Assembly (NCBI RefSeq): GCF_000236165.1
Contig: NZ_CM001373.1
Span: 3,378,325 to 3,442,324, forward strand
Length of the DNA stretch: 64,000 nt
DNA from: Fluoribacter dumoffii NY 23
GTDB lineage: Bacteria; Pseudomonadota; Gammaproteobacteria; Legionellales; Legionellaceae
Reading direction: 5' to 3'
In this document: in pieces, positions 1 to 8,431 of the stretch
How positions within the stretch are numbered: position 1 is the first letter of the stretch
Layout of the letters: each line of letters begins with the position of its first letter
The notes under the pieces: generated by a model
What the model saw: only the letters and a program-made list of their open reading frames with translations
What the model was told of the DNA's origin: nothing
Database searches by the model: none
Position numbers and translations under genes: made by a program

Positions 1-620
1 TCATCCATGAGCTCATCGATTTCTTCATTCAATTCATCCAATTCAGTACTCAATGCGCTTACCGCAACAGAACCAGTATGGATGCGACGAAATGGAAAGT
101 GCTCTTCCTGGGGCTCTTGCTCTGCTAACACAATAATAAAAGCAAACCGCGAGTTACGATATACTTCATGTAAAGGGATATCCTGAGGAATTCTGGTCAA
201 GTCTTTCAAATTAATTTTATAAAACCAAAGTTTTATTCCCGCTAAATCCTCTTCAGCAGGTAAACTAAAATGTCCCCACTCCGATACCTCACATATTCGG
301 TTTTTTAAAAAATCCCGTCGATCAATTGCCATTCTTAAATTTTGCTGATTTGTTAAAATCTTTTTGACTACAAGATCGGGATTAAAATTTTTTCCAAGGA
401 AATGGGGGCGTCGGTGCTCTACCGAATTTTGCAGATAAAGCAAAGCGGCTCTGATCTGATCCACTAAAGTTGTCGAAGGTGTTGTTAGCGCGGGTTTTCC
501 GGGGGGATTAATTGCAATTAAATGCATGCAACCCACATTTTGTAATGCATTAAAAATTTCTGCTTTACCTTGGCTTGGCCCCAGGATACTTATTTTTTTG
601 AACGTGGCTATACTCATCAT
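1..620 (-). CDS. V-type ATP synthase subunit I, N-terminal part (cut by window edge)
   Basis: The minus-strand frame is open from an ATG at 620 to the window edge, giving about 206 residues. It starts MMSIATFKKISILGPSQG and ends in a glutamate-rich stretch of the coiled-coil kind seen in the cytoplasmic half of subunit I. Subunit I (the archaeal/eukaryal a subunit) anchors the peripheral stator to the membrane and carries the ion half-channels; the membrane part would lie beyond the edge. The start overlaps the stop of the upstream D-subunit gene in an ATGA (620-617), so translation is probably coupled. The identification rests on position after B and D and on the typical start of the protein, not on a search. 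Confidence 0.75.
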   Translation of the reverse strand, partial: MMSIATFKKISILGPSQGKAEIFNALQNVGCMHLIAINPPGKPALTTPSTTLVDQIRAALLYLQNSVEHRRPHFLGKNFNPDLVVKKILTNQQNLRMAIDRRDFLKNRICEVSEWGHFSLPAEEDLAGIKLWFYKINLKDLTRIPQDIPLHEVYRNSRFAFIIVLAEQEPQEEHFPFRRIHTGSVAVSALSTELDELNEEIDELMD

Positions 621-1213
621 TGTATCCTTTTCTTTTTAGCGATTTTCGATCTCACTACAGCCGCCCGCTCGTTGTCAGCCAAAAAAATCTGAATTAGCCT
701 GATGTTATTTAATGCTTGAGGAATTAATACTTTTTCAAAAAGATTTTTCCGTTGGGTCACCGTTTGAATAGCTTTTGCCAATAATTGCTGTCGTTCCAAT
801 GCTACCTGTAAGCGCAGTTGCAATTCGATCTTTTCGAGCAGCACATCAATAAATTTTTCAAACCAGGGAGGGGTATTGAAGTACACATAATCCAGCGAAT
901 TAAATGCAATTGCCTGCACTATGGGTAGTTTGACTCCCACAATATTTTCTTCAGTAATGGATATTTCTTTAATCTGAATAAGCTTGCTAATGATATTCAT
1001 TGTTCCAACAATCATGGGTAACTCATATTGAATACTGCTTTCCAGAGCTTTTTCCTTTTGTTTTAAACCATTAACGAGAACATCAACCCGGCTGCGTTCC
1101 GACAATAATTTTTTTCTTTTCAATTCCAAAGAGGGTAAGAATCTCTGATAATTCTTCAGATTTCTTTGCTCGAGAGTGAGCGATGCTTTATTGAGTTTAA
1201 TTTGCGTCGCCAT
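617..1213 (-). CDS. atpD: V-type ATP synthase subunit D
   Basis: Subunit D forms the central rotor stalk of V/A-type ATPases, coupling ATP turnover in the A3B3 head to the membrane ring. The protein (198 residues from the chosen start) is almost entirely helical, with the N-terminal pattern of the family: a basic Lys/Leu-rich segment (LNKASLTLEQRNLKNY), then a run around LELKRKKLLSERSRVD, and a long C-terminal helix. I place the start at MATQIKLNK (1213); the open frame extends upstream to 1264, but that would overlap the B gene by 68 bases, against 17 with this start. It lies second in the ATPase run, between B and I. The symbol follows V-ATPase usage and is not the F-type beta subunit. Confidence 0.85.
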   Translation of the reverse strand: MATQIKLNKASLTLEQRNLKNYQRFLPSLELKRKKLLSERSRVDVLVNGLKQKEKALESSIQYELPMIVGTMNIISKLIQIKEISITEENIVGVKLPIVQAIAFNSLDYVYFNTPPWFEKFIDVLLEKIELQLRLQVALERQQLLAKAIQTVTQRKNLFEKVLIPQALNNIRLIQIFLADNERAAVVRSKIAKKKRIQ

Positions 1214-2570
1214 GATTAATATCCGGTTGTAACTGTTTTTTTGCCTTAAAATACTTGGCGACAAGCTCCTGTTTCATGAGCAATTCATTCTCATGAAAAC
1301 ATTCTGCAAGGGTTTGCCAGCACAAATCCAATGCCACTTCCAAAGGAATTGCAACTTTGATATCCATGAATCGTTCGCGAAACAAACTGCCAAACTTAAG
1401 TAGACGTTCATCAAATTCAGAAATTTCAAAAGCCATTGCTTTTTTTTGTTCCGCTTCACAAGCAGCCGAAAAAAAGCGAATCATCGTATTCATAATTTGT
1501 CCGTGATCCTCGCGAGTTTGCTTCCCTATCACATGCTGTTTAAGGCGGGATAAGGAACCAAACGGGTCAATTGATCCGGAATGCAAATAAAGCTGTCCTT
1601 CAGTGATGTAGCCTGTATTATCTGGAACTGGATGGGTTATATCATTACCCGGCATGGTAGTTACTGACAGGATAGTTACGGAGCCCGCCCCTTGGAAATC
1701 ACACGCTTTTTCATATCGTCTTGCCAATTGCGAATACAGGTCGCCCATGTAGCCTCGATTTGATGGAACCCGTTCCATAGCAATACCTACTTCTTTTAAG
1801 GCATCAGCGAAAGCGGTCATGTCCGTTAACAACACAAGCACCCGCTTTCCTTCTTCAATTGCCATTTTCTCCGCAACCGCCAAAGCCATGTCCGGAATGA
1901 GTAAGCGCTCTAAAATGGAGTCAGAAGCCTGATTTACAAACATAATTGTTCGCGCAATCGAACCATGATCCTCAAATGTTTTGCGAAATGCATAATAATC
2001 ATCAAACAACAGCCCCATTCCCCCAAAAACAATAACATCAGCCTCTGCCTGGGTTGCAATTTTTGCTAATAACTCATTGTAGGGTTCCCCTGCAATTGAA
2101 AAGACAGGAATTTTTTGGCTTTCAACCAGGCAGTTAAACACATCAATCATGGGGATATTGGTGCGGATCATTTTGGAAGCCAGTATCCGCCGCGTAGGGT
2201 TTACTGTGGGAGTGCGAATCAGTGTTTTATCCTCCTGCTCTAATTTAGGCCCCCCATCAATGGGTTGTCCTACCCCATTAAAAACCCTTCCAAGAATATT
2301 GGGAGAATAGGTCACTTTCATCGGTTGGCCCAGAAAGGTTACTGAAGCATCGGTTGATAAGCCCTTGGTACTCCCATACACTTGCAAGGTAACAATTTCT
2401 TCCTCTATGTGAGTAATCTGGGCAAGCAACACCTCTTTTTCAGTATGAATCAAAGCTAAATCGTCGAGCCTGGGGATGGAAACTGCTCCAGTTTCCTGCA
2501 TTGGCGGAACAATAATTTTAAGAATATCCCCTGTAATTTCATGAACATTTTTATAATGAACATTACTCAT
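1197..2570 (-). CDS. atpB: V-type ATP synthase subunit B (non-catalytic)
   Basis: Subunit B is the non-catalytic nucleotide-binding partner of subunit A in the V/A-ATPase head. The 457-residue protein shows the B pattern: LGRVFNGVGQPIDGGP near residue 100, FSIAGEPYNELLAKIA in place of a P-loop (the true GxxGxGKT loop is absent, as expected for B), the LLTDMTAFADALKEV segment, MPGNDITHPVPDNTGYITEG, and an SLSRL arginine-finger region. I use the MSNVHYKN start at 2570, not the upstream MSRGNA, because 2570 gives an ATGA overlap with the acyltransferase stop at 2567. The closest style is the Chlamydia/spirochaete type. No catalytic A-subunit gene precedes it, although A normally lies directly upstream. 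Confidence 0.93.
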   Translation of the reverse strand: MSNVHYKNVHEITGDILKIIVPPMQETGAVSIPRLDDLALIHTEKEVLLAQITHIEEEIVTLQVYGSTKGLSTDASVTFLGQPMKVTYSPNILGRVFNGVGQPIDGGPKLEQEDKTLIRTPTVNPTRRILASKMIRTNIPMIDVFNCLVESQKIPVFSIAGEPYNELLAKIATQAEADVIVFGGMGLLFDDYYAFRKTFEDHGSIARTIMFVNQASDSILERLLIPDMALAVAEKMAIEEGKRVLVLLTDMTAFADALKEVGIAMERVPSNRGYMGDLYSQLARRYEKACDFQGAGSVTILSVTTMPGNDITHPVPDNTGYITEGQLYLHSGSIDPFGSLSRLKQHVIGKQTREDHGQIMNTMIRFFSAACEAEQKKAMAFEISEFDERLLKFGSLFRERFMDIKVAIPLEVALDLCWQTLAECFHENELLMKQELVAKYFKAKKQLQPDINHGDAN

Positions 2571-3517
2571 TGCATTTCCTCTCGACATTTTTTTGCATGC
2601 ACCATCATGACAGCCACAGCGCAGGAGCCAATGCGGGAACGAATATTATCAGATCGACTGGTTAAAATGATGGGCACTGCTGCCCCTAAAATGATGCCTG
2701 CAGAAACTGCATCGGCAATCAATATCAATTGCTTTGCCAGAATATTACCGGCTTCCAGATTAGGCACCACGAAAATATCCACTTCCCCAATCACTGAAGA
2801 GTGAATGTTTTTAGTTTGTGCTGCGTGAAGGCTAAATACATTGTCATATGCAAACGGACCATCCACAATGGCGCCAGTAATCTGGCCACGTTCAGCCATT
2901 TTTGCTAAACATGCAGCATCTGTTGTCGAGGTCATTTCAGGGTGGATGGTTTCAACTGCGGATAAAAGTGCAACTTTAGGCATTACTTCTTTGTTAAAGG
3001 CATGAAACAAATCAATTGCATTTTGGACAATATCTTTTTTTACCATCAAATCCGGTGCAATATTGATGGCCGCATCAGTAACAATAAAAGGCTTGTGATA
3101 TTTTTCAATCGCCATAATAAATGCATGGCTAATACGACGAGAAGTGCGTAACCCATTTTCTTTTTTAATCACTGCATGCATCAATTCGTCTGTATGCAGG
3201 TTTCCTTTCATCAGGGATTCAACCTTCCCCTCCCGAGCTAATTGTACTGCTTGCTTTGCAGCATCTTCCGGATCGATACTATCAATCAGTTGGTAATTGG
3301 AAACATCTACTCCCATTTGTTTGGCAACTTGCTGAACTCTGGATTTAGGTCCAATAAAAACCGGGTCGATTAAACCCAAATGACTTGCCTCGATGGCTCC
3401 TCCAAGAGAGTCTTCATTGGAAGGAAATACCACGCCTACCTTAATTTTAGGTAAAGAGCGACATTTCTGCAGGAAATTTTCTGCCAATTTATCCACATCA
3501 AGTTTTTTTTCATCCAT
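2567..3517 (-). CDS. phosphate acetyl/butyryltransferase (PTA_PTB family)
   Basis: Transfers an acyl group between CoA and phosphate (acyl-CoA + Pi to acyl phosphate + CoA); with a kinase such as acetate kinase this yields ATP. The 316-residue protein has the family signature features: a Rossmann-like start (KIKVGVVFPSNEDSLGGAIEA), LMKGNLHTDELMHAVIKKENGLRT in the middle, FIVTDAAINIAPDL, and GAIVDGPFAYDNVFS towards the end. Length and order match the enoyl-CoA hydratase/phosphate acetyltransferase group, but without the MaoC-like hydratase domain. It heads the minus-strand run into the V-ATPase genes with a 4-base overlap. The divergent neighbour is a FabI-like reductase, a pairing I know from other Proteobacteria, usually with an ackA gene, which is absent here. 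The choice of acetyl or butyryl substrate is open. Confidence 0.85.
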   Translation of the reverse strand: MDEKKLDVDKLAENFLQKCRSLPKIKVGVVFPSNEDSLGGAIEASHLGLIDPVFIGPKSRVQQVAKQMGVDVSNYQLIDSIDPEDAAKQAVQLAREGKVESLMKGNLHTDELMHAVIKKENGLRTSRRISHAFIMAIEKYHKPFIVTDAAINIAPDLMVKKDIVQNAIDLFHAFNKEVMPKVALLSAVETIHPEMTSTTDAACLAKMAERGQITGAIVDGPFAYDNVFSLHAAQTKNIHSSVIGEVDIFVVPNLEAGNILAKQLILIADAVSAGIILGAAVPIILTSRSDNIRSRIGSCAVAVMMVHAKKCREEMQ

Positions 3518-3680
3518 GTTTCGCGCATCCTTGGCCCAAACGTTCAGGAAGGTTGATGCAAGCAGTGCTGACTGGTTTTTTTAATGGGTGCAGCAGCATT
3601 CGAAAAACTGCTTTATCAGCTTGCAGGTTCAAATCGTACCCATAATAAAGGAGACGATTATCGAAAAGGTTATGCAACAT
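3510..3680 (-). CDS. possible small leader ORF (56 aa) overlapping the acyltransferase start
   Basis: An ATG at 3680 is preceded by AAAGGAAG at good spacing and opens a 56-codon frame (MLHNLFDNRLLYYGYDLNL...) that ends in a TGA at 3512-3510, inside the first codons of the acyltransferase gene. The 8-base overlap would couple the two genes. The peptide is basic with several Leu/Tyr and no recognisable domain. It could be a true small gene, a translated leader, or chance. The ribosome site is the main support. Confidence 0.4.
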   Translation of the reverse strand: MLHNLFDNRLLYYGYDLNLQADKAVFRMLLHPLKKPVSTACINLPERLGQGCAKHG

Positions 3681-3838
3681 AGAACTTCCTTTATCCAGTG
3701 CCGCATTAAAGTTGGCTTGCCTATTGCAAGATAGTATAGGCTATTTTGGCAATTTTTATTGCATTTTACACAAGTTATCTGCAAATAAAGTTAAAAATAA
3801 TCTATTCTTAATAGGATAATGATTAAGGGAATTTGAGC

Positions 3839-4609
3839 ATGGATAGCAGCTTACTTTCAGGAAAAAAAGCTTTAATAATCGGCATTGCCAATGACAGCTC
3901 GATTGCTTTTGGATGTGCCCGCGCATTGAAAAAAGCAGGCGCAGAGTTGGCAATTACCTATTTAAATGATAAAGCTAAACCTTTCGTGGATAAAACTACC
4001 ACTGAACTAAGCCCTTCTATATATTGCGCCTGTGATGTCACTAAAGAAAGTGATTTAAACAATTTATTTTTGCAAATAGAAAAAACGTGGGGAGAAATTG
4101 ATATAGTCATCCATTCCATTGCCTATGCCCCCAAAACAGATCTACAAAGACCTGTGCATGAGTGTTCTAAAGAAGGATTTCTCATGGCTATGGATATCTC
4201 CTGTCATTCATTTATTCGCATGGCAAACCTGGCGAAACCCTTGATGAACAATGGCGGTTCAGTGTTTGCAATGTCCTTTTACGGTGCAGAAAAAGTGGTT
4301 GAAAATTATAATCTGATGGGGCCTGTTAAAGCAGCATTGGAAGCTTCTGTGCGTTATATGGCTGTAGAGCTAGGCCCCAGGCAAATTCGGGTCATTGCCT
4401 TATCCCCTGGCCCGTTAAAAACACGGGCAGCTTCGGGCCTTGAACATTTTGAGCATTTGATTCAGCAGACAAAAGAAAAATCACCCCTTAAATCCCTGGT
4501 TGACATCGATGATGTAGGAGCAATGGTTGTTTTTCTCGCAAGCAAGTATGCAAAAAACATTACCGGCGATGTCATTTATATTGATAGTGGCTATCATATT
4601 ATTGGTTAA
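3839..4609 (+). CDS. fabI: enoyl-[acyl-carrier-protein] reductase (NADH), FabI type
   Basis: Reduces the trans-2 double bond of enoyl-ACP in the last step of each fatty-acid elongation round, in the cytoplasm. The 256-residue protein is an SDR of the FabI branch: GKKALIIGIANDSSIAFG is the modified nucleotide loop, IDIVIHSIAYAPK follows, and the catalytic Tyr157-x6-Lys164 pair is in YNLMGPVKAALE. The C-terminus has SPGPLKTRAASGL and the GDVIYIDSGYHI end. I start at ATG 3839 because an AAGGGA lies at usual spacing; the TTG six bases upstream is too close to it. It may be a second FabI or a reductase for acyl-CoA recycling, given the divergent phosphate acyltransferase. Confidence in the family is high and in the exact role moderate. 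Confidence 0.85.
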   Translation: MDSSLLSGKKALIIGIANDSSIAFGCARALKKAGAELAITYLNDKAKPFVDKTTTELSPSIYCACDVTKESDLNNLFLQIEKTWGEIDIVIHSIAYAPKTDLQRPVHECSKEGFLMAMDISCHSFIRMANLAKPLMNNGGSVFAMSFYGAEKVVENYNLMGPVKAALEASVRYMAVELGPRQIRVIALSPGPLKTRAASGLEHFEHLIQQTKEKSPLKSLVDIDDVGAMVVFLASKYAKNITGDVIYIDSGYHIIG

Positions 4610-4664
4610 TATTTTACTGATCCAGGCGATATAAAATTAAAAAAAACTGTCCCCCTATCTTCTT

Positions 4665-5159
4665 TTATTTCTCAAGTTTGAATGTAGTGACCCGGGTATC
4701 ACCTGATGAGAGTCTTACCTCAACTTTATAGTTTCCTGATGGCCATTTCCCGTTGGCATAATTAAACTTAAACGCCTTTGCAATATTGCCGCCCCTGGTG
4801 ACAAAGTTTTTACCGCTAGTGATAATATTTCTTTCGGGGTTGATTATAAATGCCTCTACCTTAATCCCGGGAAAGGCCTTGGAAATATGCACGGTTAAAT
4901 AGATCACTTGAGTAGGTGGGAAGGCCGCTTTTCCTTCGGTTACATAACCATCGCTATTTCCGGTATCACTTATCAATATAGCCTCTATTCGCGCAGCGCC
5001 TCTCTCAGATTCATCGGTTGACTTTCCGCGCGCCGCTGCCGGAGCCGAAAGCAACAGGAATCCCAGGGATAAGAGCAGCGTTATTACAAAAAGTATCGTA
5101 ATTTTTAGGGAGTGATGAGTATCAAATCGTGCTATTTCATCCTGAATGTCGGGTTCCAT
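4665..5159 (-). CDS. membrane-anchored protein with periplasmic beta domain, unknown function
   Basis: No family recognised. The 164-residue protein has a short cytoplasmic N-terminus (MEPDIQDEIARFDTHHSLK), one membrane segment at about residues 19-41 (ITILFVITLLLSLGFLLLS), then a periplasmic part rich in beta strands ending in a GNYKVEVRLSSGDTRVTTFKLEK strand, which looks like an Ig-like or immunoglobulin-fold end. The start is set at 5159, where AGGAAGAGG stands at good spacing; a longer reading begins at 5177. The gene lies downstream of, and on the same strand as, the ICMT-like gene, 74 bases away, so the two may be co-transcribed. Confidence 0.7.
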   Translation of the reverse strand: MEPDIQDEIARFDTHHSLKITILFVITLLLSLGFLLLSAPAAARGKSTDESERGAARIEAILISDTGNSDGYVTEGKAAFPPTQVIYLTVHISKAFPGIKVEAFIINPERNIITSGKNFVTRGGNIAKAFKFNYANGKWPSGNYKVEVRLSSGDTRVTTFKLEK

Positions 5160-5233
5160 TATGACCTCTTCCTGCACAATATTTTAAATTAGCATAGTCC
5201 GCCTTTACTGATTTATCCAATAATGAAAAAGGA

Positions 5234-5911
5234 CTACCAAACAAAAGGAATAAAGCGGGTCCGGACTTTTTTTTGATATTCTGTATATCCGGGTAAGTCC
5301 CGTGCAAGTATTTTCTCTTCGTTGAGGATACGGGCAATTAAAATCACCAGAAAGATGGGAATTAAAAGCAGGGTCCACCATGAACCCAGCGCAAGCGGTG
5401 TGCCTATAAAAAGGAATAAGGCACCAAAATACATCGGGTGACGGACAACACCATAGAGTCCGTCCGATATTACTTTTTGTCCCTCCTCAACACGAACATT
5501 GGCCGCAGCATAGGTATTCTCTTTTGAAACAAGATGAAAAATATAAAATGAGAAAGCAACCATCACATCCCCCATGAGGGAGATGTACCACGGAACCAAC
5601 GACCAGCCAAAGCGCACATCGAGCGGGGGCAGCACCATAAGCACCATACACATTAAAAAAAGGAAAAAAATAATAATTTTCTGCACCGGCTCTTTTTCAT
5701 ACGAAATACCTGCTTCTGTCCGACGCCTGAGAAGGGCTGGATCATATTTTGCAAGATACACACTGTAAGCGGTGGACGCTATAACAAAAACTGCCAAATA
5801 AACCAGGCCTTGCCAGTAGTTTAGAGTACCTGCAGGAATAAAAAGCAGCGCCACCAGAACAAGAACCCCTATAACTGAAGAGCGAATCAGTTTTTTATAA
5901 AAAGAATCCAT
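5234..5911 (-). CDS. ICMT/PEMT-like membrane methyltransferase
   Basis: Integral membrane protein of the isoprenylcysteine carboxyl methyltransferase / phospholipid methyltransferase superfamily, which uses S-adenosylmethionine at the membrane surface. About five membrane segments are visible. The signature is in the C-terminal half: a KENTYAAANVRVEEGQKVISDGLYGVVRHPMYFGALF stretch (VRHPMY being the conserved core) and the late NEEKILARDLPGYTEYQKKVRTRFIPFVW with its E-E pair and Y-x-x-Y. The start at 5911 has AAAAGG six bases upstream; an ATG at 5926 is also possible. A second, clearly related gene lies at 53408-54088 and shares the RFIPFV ending. Bacterial members modify many substrates, so the family name does not imply prenylcysteine. 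Confidence 0.85.
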   Translation of the reverse strand: MDSFYKKLIRSSVIGVLVLVALLFIPAGTLNYWQGLVYLAVFVIASTAYSVYLAKYDPALLRRRTEAGISYEKEPVQKIIIFFLFLMCMVLMVLPPLDVRFGWSLVPWYISLMGDVMVAFSFYIFHLVSKENTYAAANVRVEEGQKVISDGLYGVVRHPMYFGALFLFIGTPLALGSWWTLLLIPIFLVILIARILNEEKILARDLPGYTEYQKKVRTRFIPFVW

Positions 5912-6348
5912 ACCGACCCTTTTCATGGAATCTGTCTTTCAAGTCTAGAACTGAAGGCCATTTTATACAACTAACAACCTAATTATTCCAGAGGACTCGC
6001 CAAAGGCTTATTTTAATTCACCAAGTTCTAATTAATAAGGGGAGAATACGTTTCCCTCGGAGCGGTGCTTCAATAGGAAGAGGGATTGCGCGTCAGACAA
6101 CCATCAGGAGATGGATTATGAATTTAAAGGACAACTACCTAACAAAACAACACCTTTCTTTAACGCATAGAAGAACGAAAAAATGATGCAAGGAAATTTT
6201 TTAAAAATTGTTTAATCTATTGTTTTTAAAAAAATTAAAATTTGGCAAACATTCCTTTTTATTTTGTATTGAAATTAAACCTGGCTAAGACCAGGCTTAA
6301 TTCCAAATTTTGCTTCCCAATAGTAACCTGCACTTATTTCCTGATTAA
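5912..6348. other. intergenic region, no convincing gene
   Basis: A 22-codon frame at 6118-6186 with a good AGGAG site (MNLKDNYLTKQHLS...) is the only coding hint. The right part (6180-6240) is very A/T-rich. The inverted repeat listed at 6271-6301 lies at the right edge. No RNA gene seen. Confidence 0.5.
6274..6299. terminator. hairpin at the 3' end of the DUF4116 gene
   Basis: The arms ACCTGG and CCAGG(c)TT around a CTAAGA loop form a TTAA-flanked palindrome about 50 bases after the stop of the minus-strand DUF4116 gene. The arms resemble the CCTGG/CCAGG ends of the larger palindrome family found elsewhere in this window. The T-run is short, so termination is only inferred. Confidence 0.4.
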
Positions 6349-7458
6349 TCAGGAAAATGAGCGGCCTTTAGCAACAGCTCCTGCATCATTAGGATTATAT
6401 TTTTCATTTATATCAAGTGCCGTCATGAGTTCCTCAGCCTCAAGCTGAGAAGGGGTATCAATGGGTGCAGGTTTAAAAAACAATTGAGGGCTGGAGCTGC
6501 GCAAGGAGCCATAGCGGGACTCTTTGGTATTTTCCGCGGAATAGGAAGTGAGCGTGGTGTCAGAACCATGATAACCGCATAAATCAGTTAAACTTGAGTG
6601 AGTCATTGCCACAAAATCCGCCAAAGTTGTTTTTTCTGAGACAGGGGTGTTGTTCTCTGTAAAGATTTCCCCCTCAAGTTTAAGGAGTTTGCGCTCGTAA
6701 TAATAAACAAAAGGAAACTTGAGTATATGAACTAAAGCAACTATGGGCAAACTAATTGCCGTTGCCGCGACTGCCATCCCCAAGCGCACACATTGCAATC
6801 CCAAGCCAAGAAAACAGGATATGGTCCTAAGTATCACCGCGTCTTTCCATTTTTCGTCATCTTTTACATATTTGAAAGGGTTATCGATTTTGGTCTTGTG
6901 GGGCAGTCCATAATTAAGCAAGAAATTAGCTAGCTGAGGTATCATGGTGATATCAACTAAGCCATGCTTCAGCTGATTAGGATGAGGGACATTGCCATCG
7001 AGTTTCTCGATGATACCATAATCCCCATACATGATTTTAAAGGTATCCTTTACCCCTTCATAAAAATTATTTTTTATTACTTTATTTAATTTGATTAATG
7101 GGTACCAACTGTTTGTTTTCAAGCACTTAATTTTAAAATCTTCATCTGCTTGCAATCTTTCTGAAGCATAAAAGTATAAAGGCGGGCTTTGTCTCACCGC
7201 CATAATGGTTATGTTTTCATTATCCTTGAATTTCGCAGGCAGAAAAGCATAAGCGTTGGGATTATATAAAACAGCAGTAAGGGCAAAATCTTCGTCGTTC
7301 AATAGTTCGGGTACAACATGGGCTGTTACAAAAGAGTTTCTTTTGATCGCAAGGAGCAGAAATTCCCGATTGGTCCGTAGATCTTCAGGGACATCCTTAA
7401 GTAATTGAGGGTTTGCTACTATTTTTTCTAATTCTTGTATTTGATACTTATTCAGCAT
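6349..7458 (-). CDS. DUF4116-repeat protein, Dot/Icm effector candidate
   Basis: The 369-residue protein begins with DUF4116-like repeats: lines such as DVPEDLRTNREFLLLAIKRNSFVTAHVVPELLNDEDFALTAV and LPAKFKDNENITIMAVRQSPPLYFYASERLQADEDFKIKCL repeat a pattern of acidic turn, D/E-F, small helix, and P or A. DUF4116 is known mainly from Legionella and other intracellular or protist-associated bacteria. A hydrophobic stretch lies near residues 220-255 (SCFLGLGLQCVRLGMAVAATAISLPIVALVHIL), followed by a polar tail ending in an acidic patch (EAEELMTALDINEKY) and small residues, compatible with a Dot/Icm C-terminal signal. The start at 7458 has CCGGAG seven bases upstream. Export and host function are inference. 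Confidence 0.75.
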   Translation of the reverse strand: MLNKYQIQELEKIVANPQLLKDVPEDLRTNREFLLLAIKRNSFVTAHVVPELLNDEDFALTAVLYNPNAYAFLPAKFKDNENITIMAVRQSPPLYFYASERLQADEDFKIKCLKTNSWYPLIKLNKVIKNNFYEGVKDTFKIMYGDYGIIEKLDGNVPHPNQLKHGLVDITMIPQLANFLLNYGLPHKTKIDNPFKYVKDDEKWKDAVILRTISCFLGLGLQCVRLGMAVAATAISLPIVALVHILKFPFVYYYERKLLKLEGEIFTENNTPVSEKTTLADFVAMTHSSLTDLCGYHGSDTTLTSYSAENTKESRYGSLRSSSPQLFFKPAPIDTPSQLEAEELMTALDINEKYNPNDAGAVAKGRSFS

Positions 7459-7682
7459 AATAAAACTCCGGAAACAGCAACACACGGGGACGAGTCAGAC
7501 CATCCTTAAATTGCTTTTGCTAGTATAAATTGGGGAACAAAACTTCTTTTCTGGGTGAAATATTGGTATGGGTATCTTTCTTAGGTGGATTAAATTTACT
7601 GGCTGTGTATATTTTTAACACTTTAGCGGATTTGTCAAGAAAAATATTAACCAGCCTCTTTTTTTCGTGTCATTTAATGAGA

Positions 7683-7718
7683 GCCCGCAAGAACATATGA
7701 AGAATTTGTTCTGTGGGC
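7683..7718 (-). terminator. imperfect hairpin downstream of the carbonic anhydrase gene
   Basis: GCCCGCAAGAACA pairs, with one bulge, with TGTTCTGTGGGC around an A/T loop. It lies 22 bases past the stop of the minus-strand carbonic anhydrase gene. It has no strong T-run, so it may be a terminator or only a stabilising 3' hairpin. Confidence 0.35.
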
Positions 7719-7739
7719 CTGTTTGAAAGGAAGGGGAGC

Positions 7740-8369
7740 TTATTCTTCATCAAAAAATAAGACTTCACCTGATGCAACATCGTATAAACCGCCAACAATC
7801 TTAATGCTTTTTTCTTTTATCAGCTCTTTTAAGATACTGCTTTTGTTTATGATATTCTGAATGCTAATTTTGATGTTAATCCTGGCCACCTCATTTACAT
7901 AGTCGAGATTACTCCCGTTTCGATTTTCCTTAAATGATTTTTCCAGGCTTATAGCAGGTTTTATTTTATCTAAAAGTTGCGTCAAATATCCTAATTGCGC
8001 ATCATCGCAAGCTCCTTTTATGGCGCCACAATTGGTGTGCCCAAGGACGACAATGAGTTTGGAACCCGCTGCCTTACATGCAAATTCCAAACTCCCGATG
8101 ATATCCTCATTAACAATATTCCCTGCAATTCTTATGCTGAAAATATCTCCCAGGCCTTGGTCAAATATTAATTCTGCTGGCGTTCTGGAATCAATGCAAC
8201 TCAAAATAGCGGCAAACGGGTATTGCCCGTCAGCGGTCTCGTTTACTTGCTGCAGCAAGTTCCGGTTAAACCTCAAGTTTTGGATAAAACGTTGATTTCC
8301 ATTCTTGAGTAAATTGATTGCTTCATCGGGAGTGATATTGACCTGATCTTCTTTTTTAAGTGTTTTCAT
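7740..8369 (-). CDS. beta-class carbonic anhydrase
   Basis: Interconverts CO2 and bicarbonate in the cytoplasm using a zinc ion. The 209-residue protein has the full beta-class zinc set: Cys58 with Asp60 and Arg62 in SCIDSRTPAELIF, and His111 with Cys114 in VVLGHTNCGAIKGA. The IFSIRIAGNIV segment between them is typical. The N-terminal ~45 residues form the usual helical arm that packs in the dimer (DEAINLLKNGNQRFIQN). Length fits the family. The gene is monocistronic, with 62 bases to the next upstream gene. No regulator site is evident. Confidence 0.93.
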   Translation of the reverse strand: MKTLKKEDQVNITPDEAINLLKNGNQRFIQNLRFNRNLLQQVNETADGQYPFAAILSCIDSRTPAELIFDQGLGDIFSIRIAGNIVNEDIIGSLEFACKAAGSKLIVVLGHTNCGAIKGACDDAQLGYLTQLLDKIKPAISLEKSFKENRNGSNLDYVNEVARINIKISIQNIINKSSILKELIKEKSIKIVGGLYDVASGEVLFFDEE

Positions 8370-8431
8370 TTAGAATTCCTTTTGGGATACGAACAAAACG
8401 CTCTCACCGTTTACTCTCTATCACAATCTCG

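Noticed and set aside
5234-5911. ICMT-like protein as maker of host-type prenylcysteine methyl esters for the CaaX protein
   Set aside because: Attractive because both are in the window, but bacterial ICMT-like proteins have many substrates and bacteria lack prenyltransferases for CaaX boxes; no evidence links them.
6118-6186. 22-codon frame with a good AGGAG site
   Set aside because: Too short and without conserved features; not enough to call a gene.
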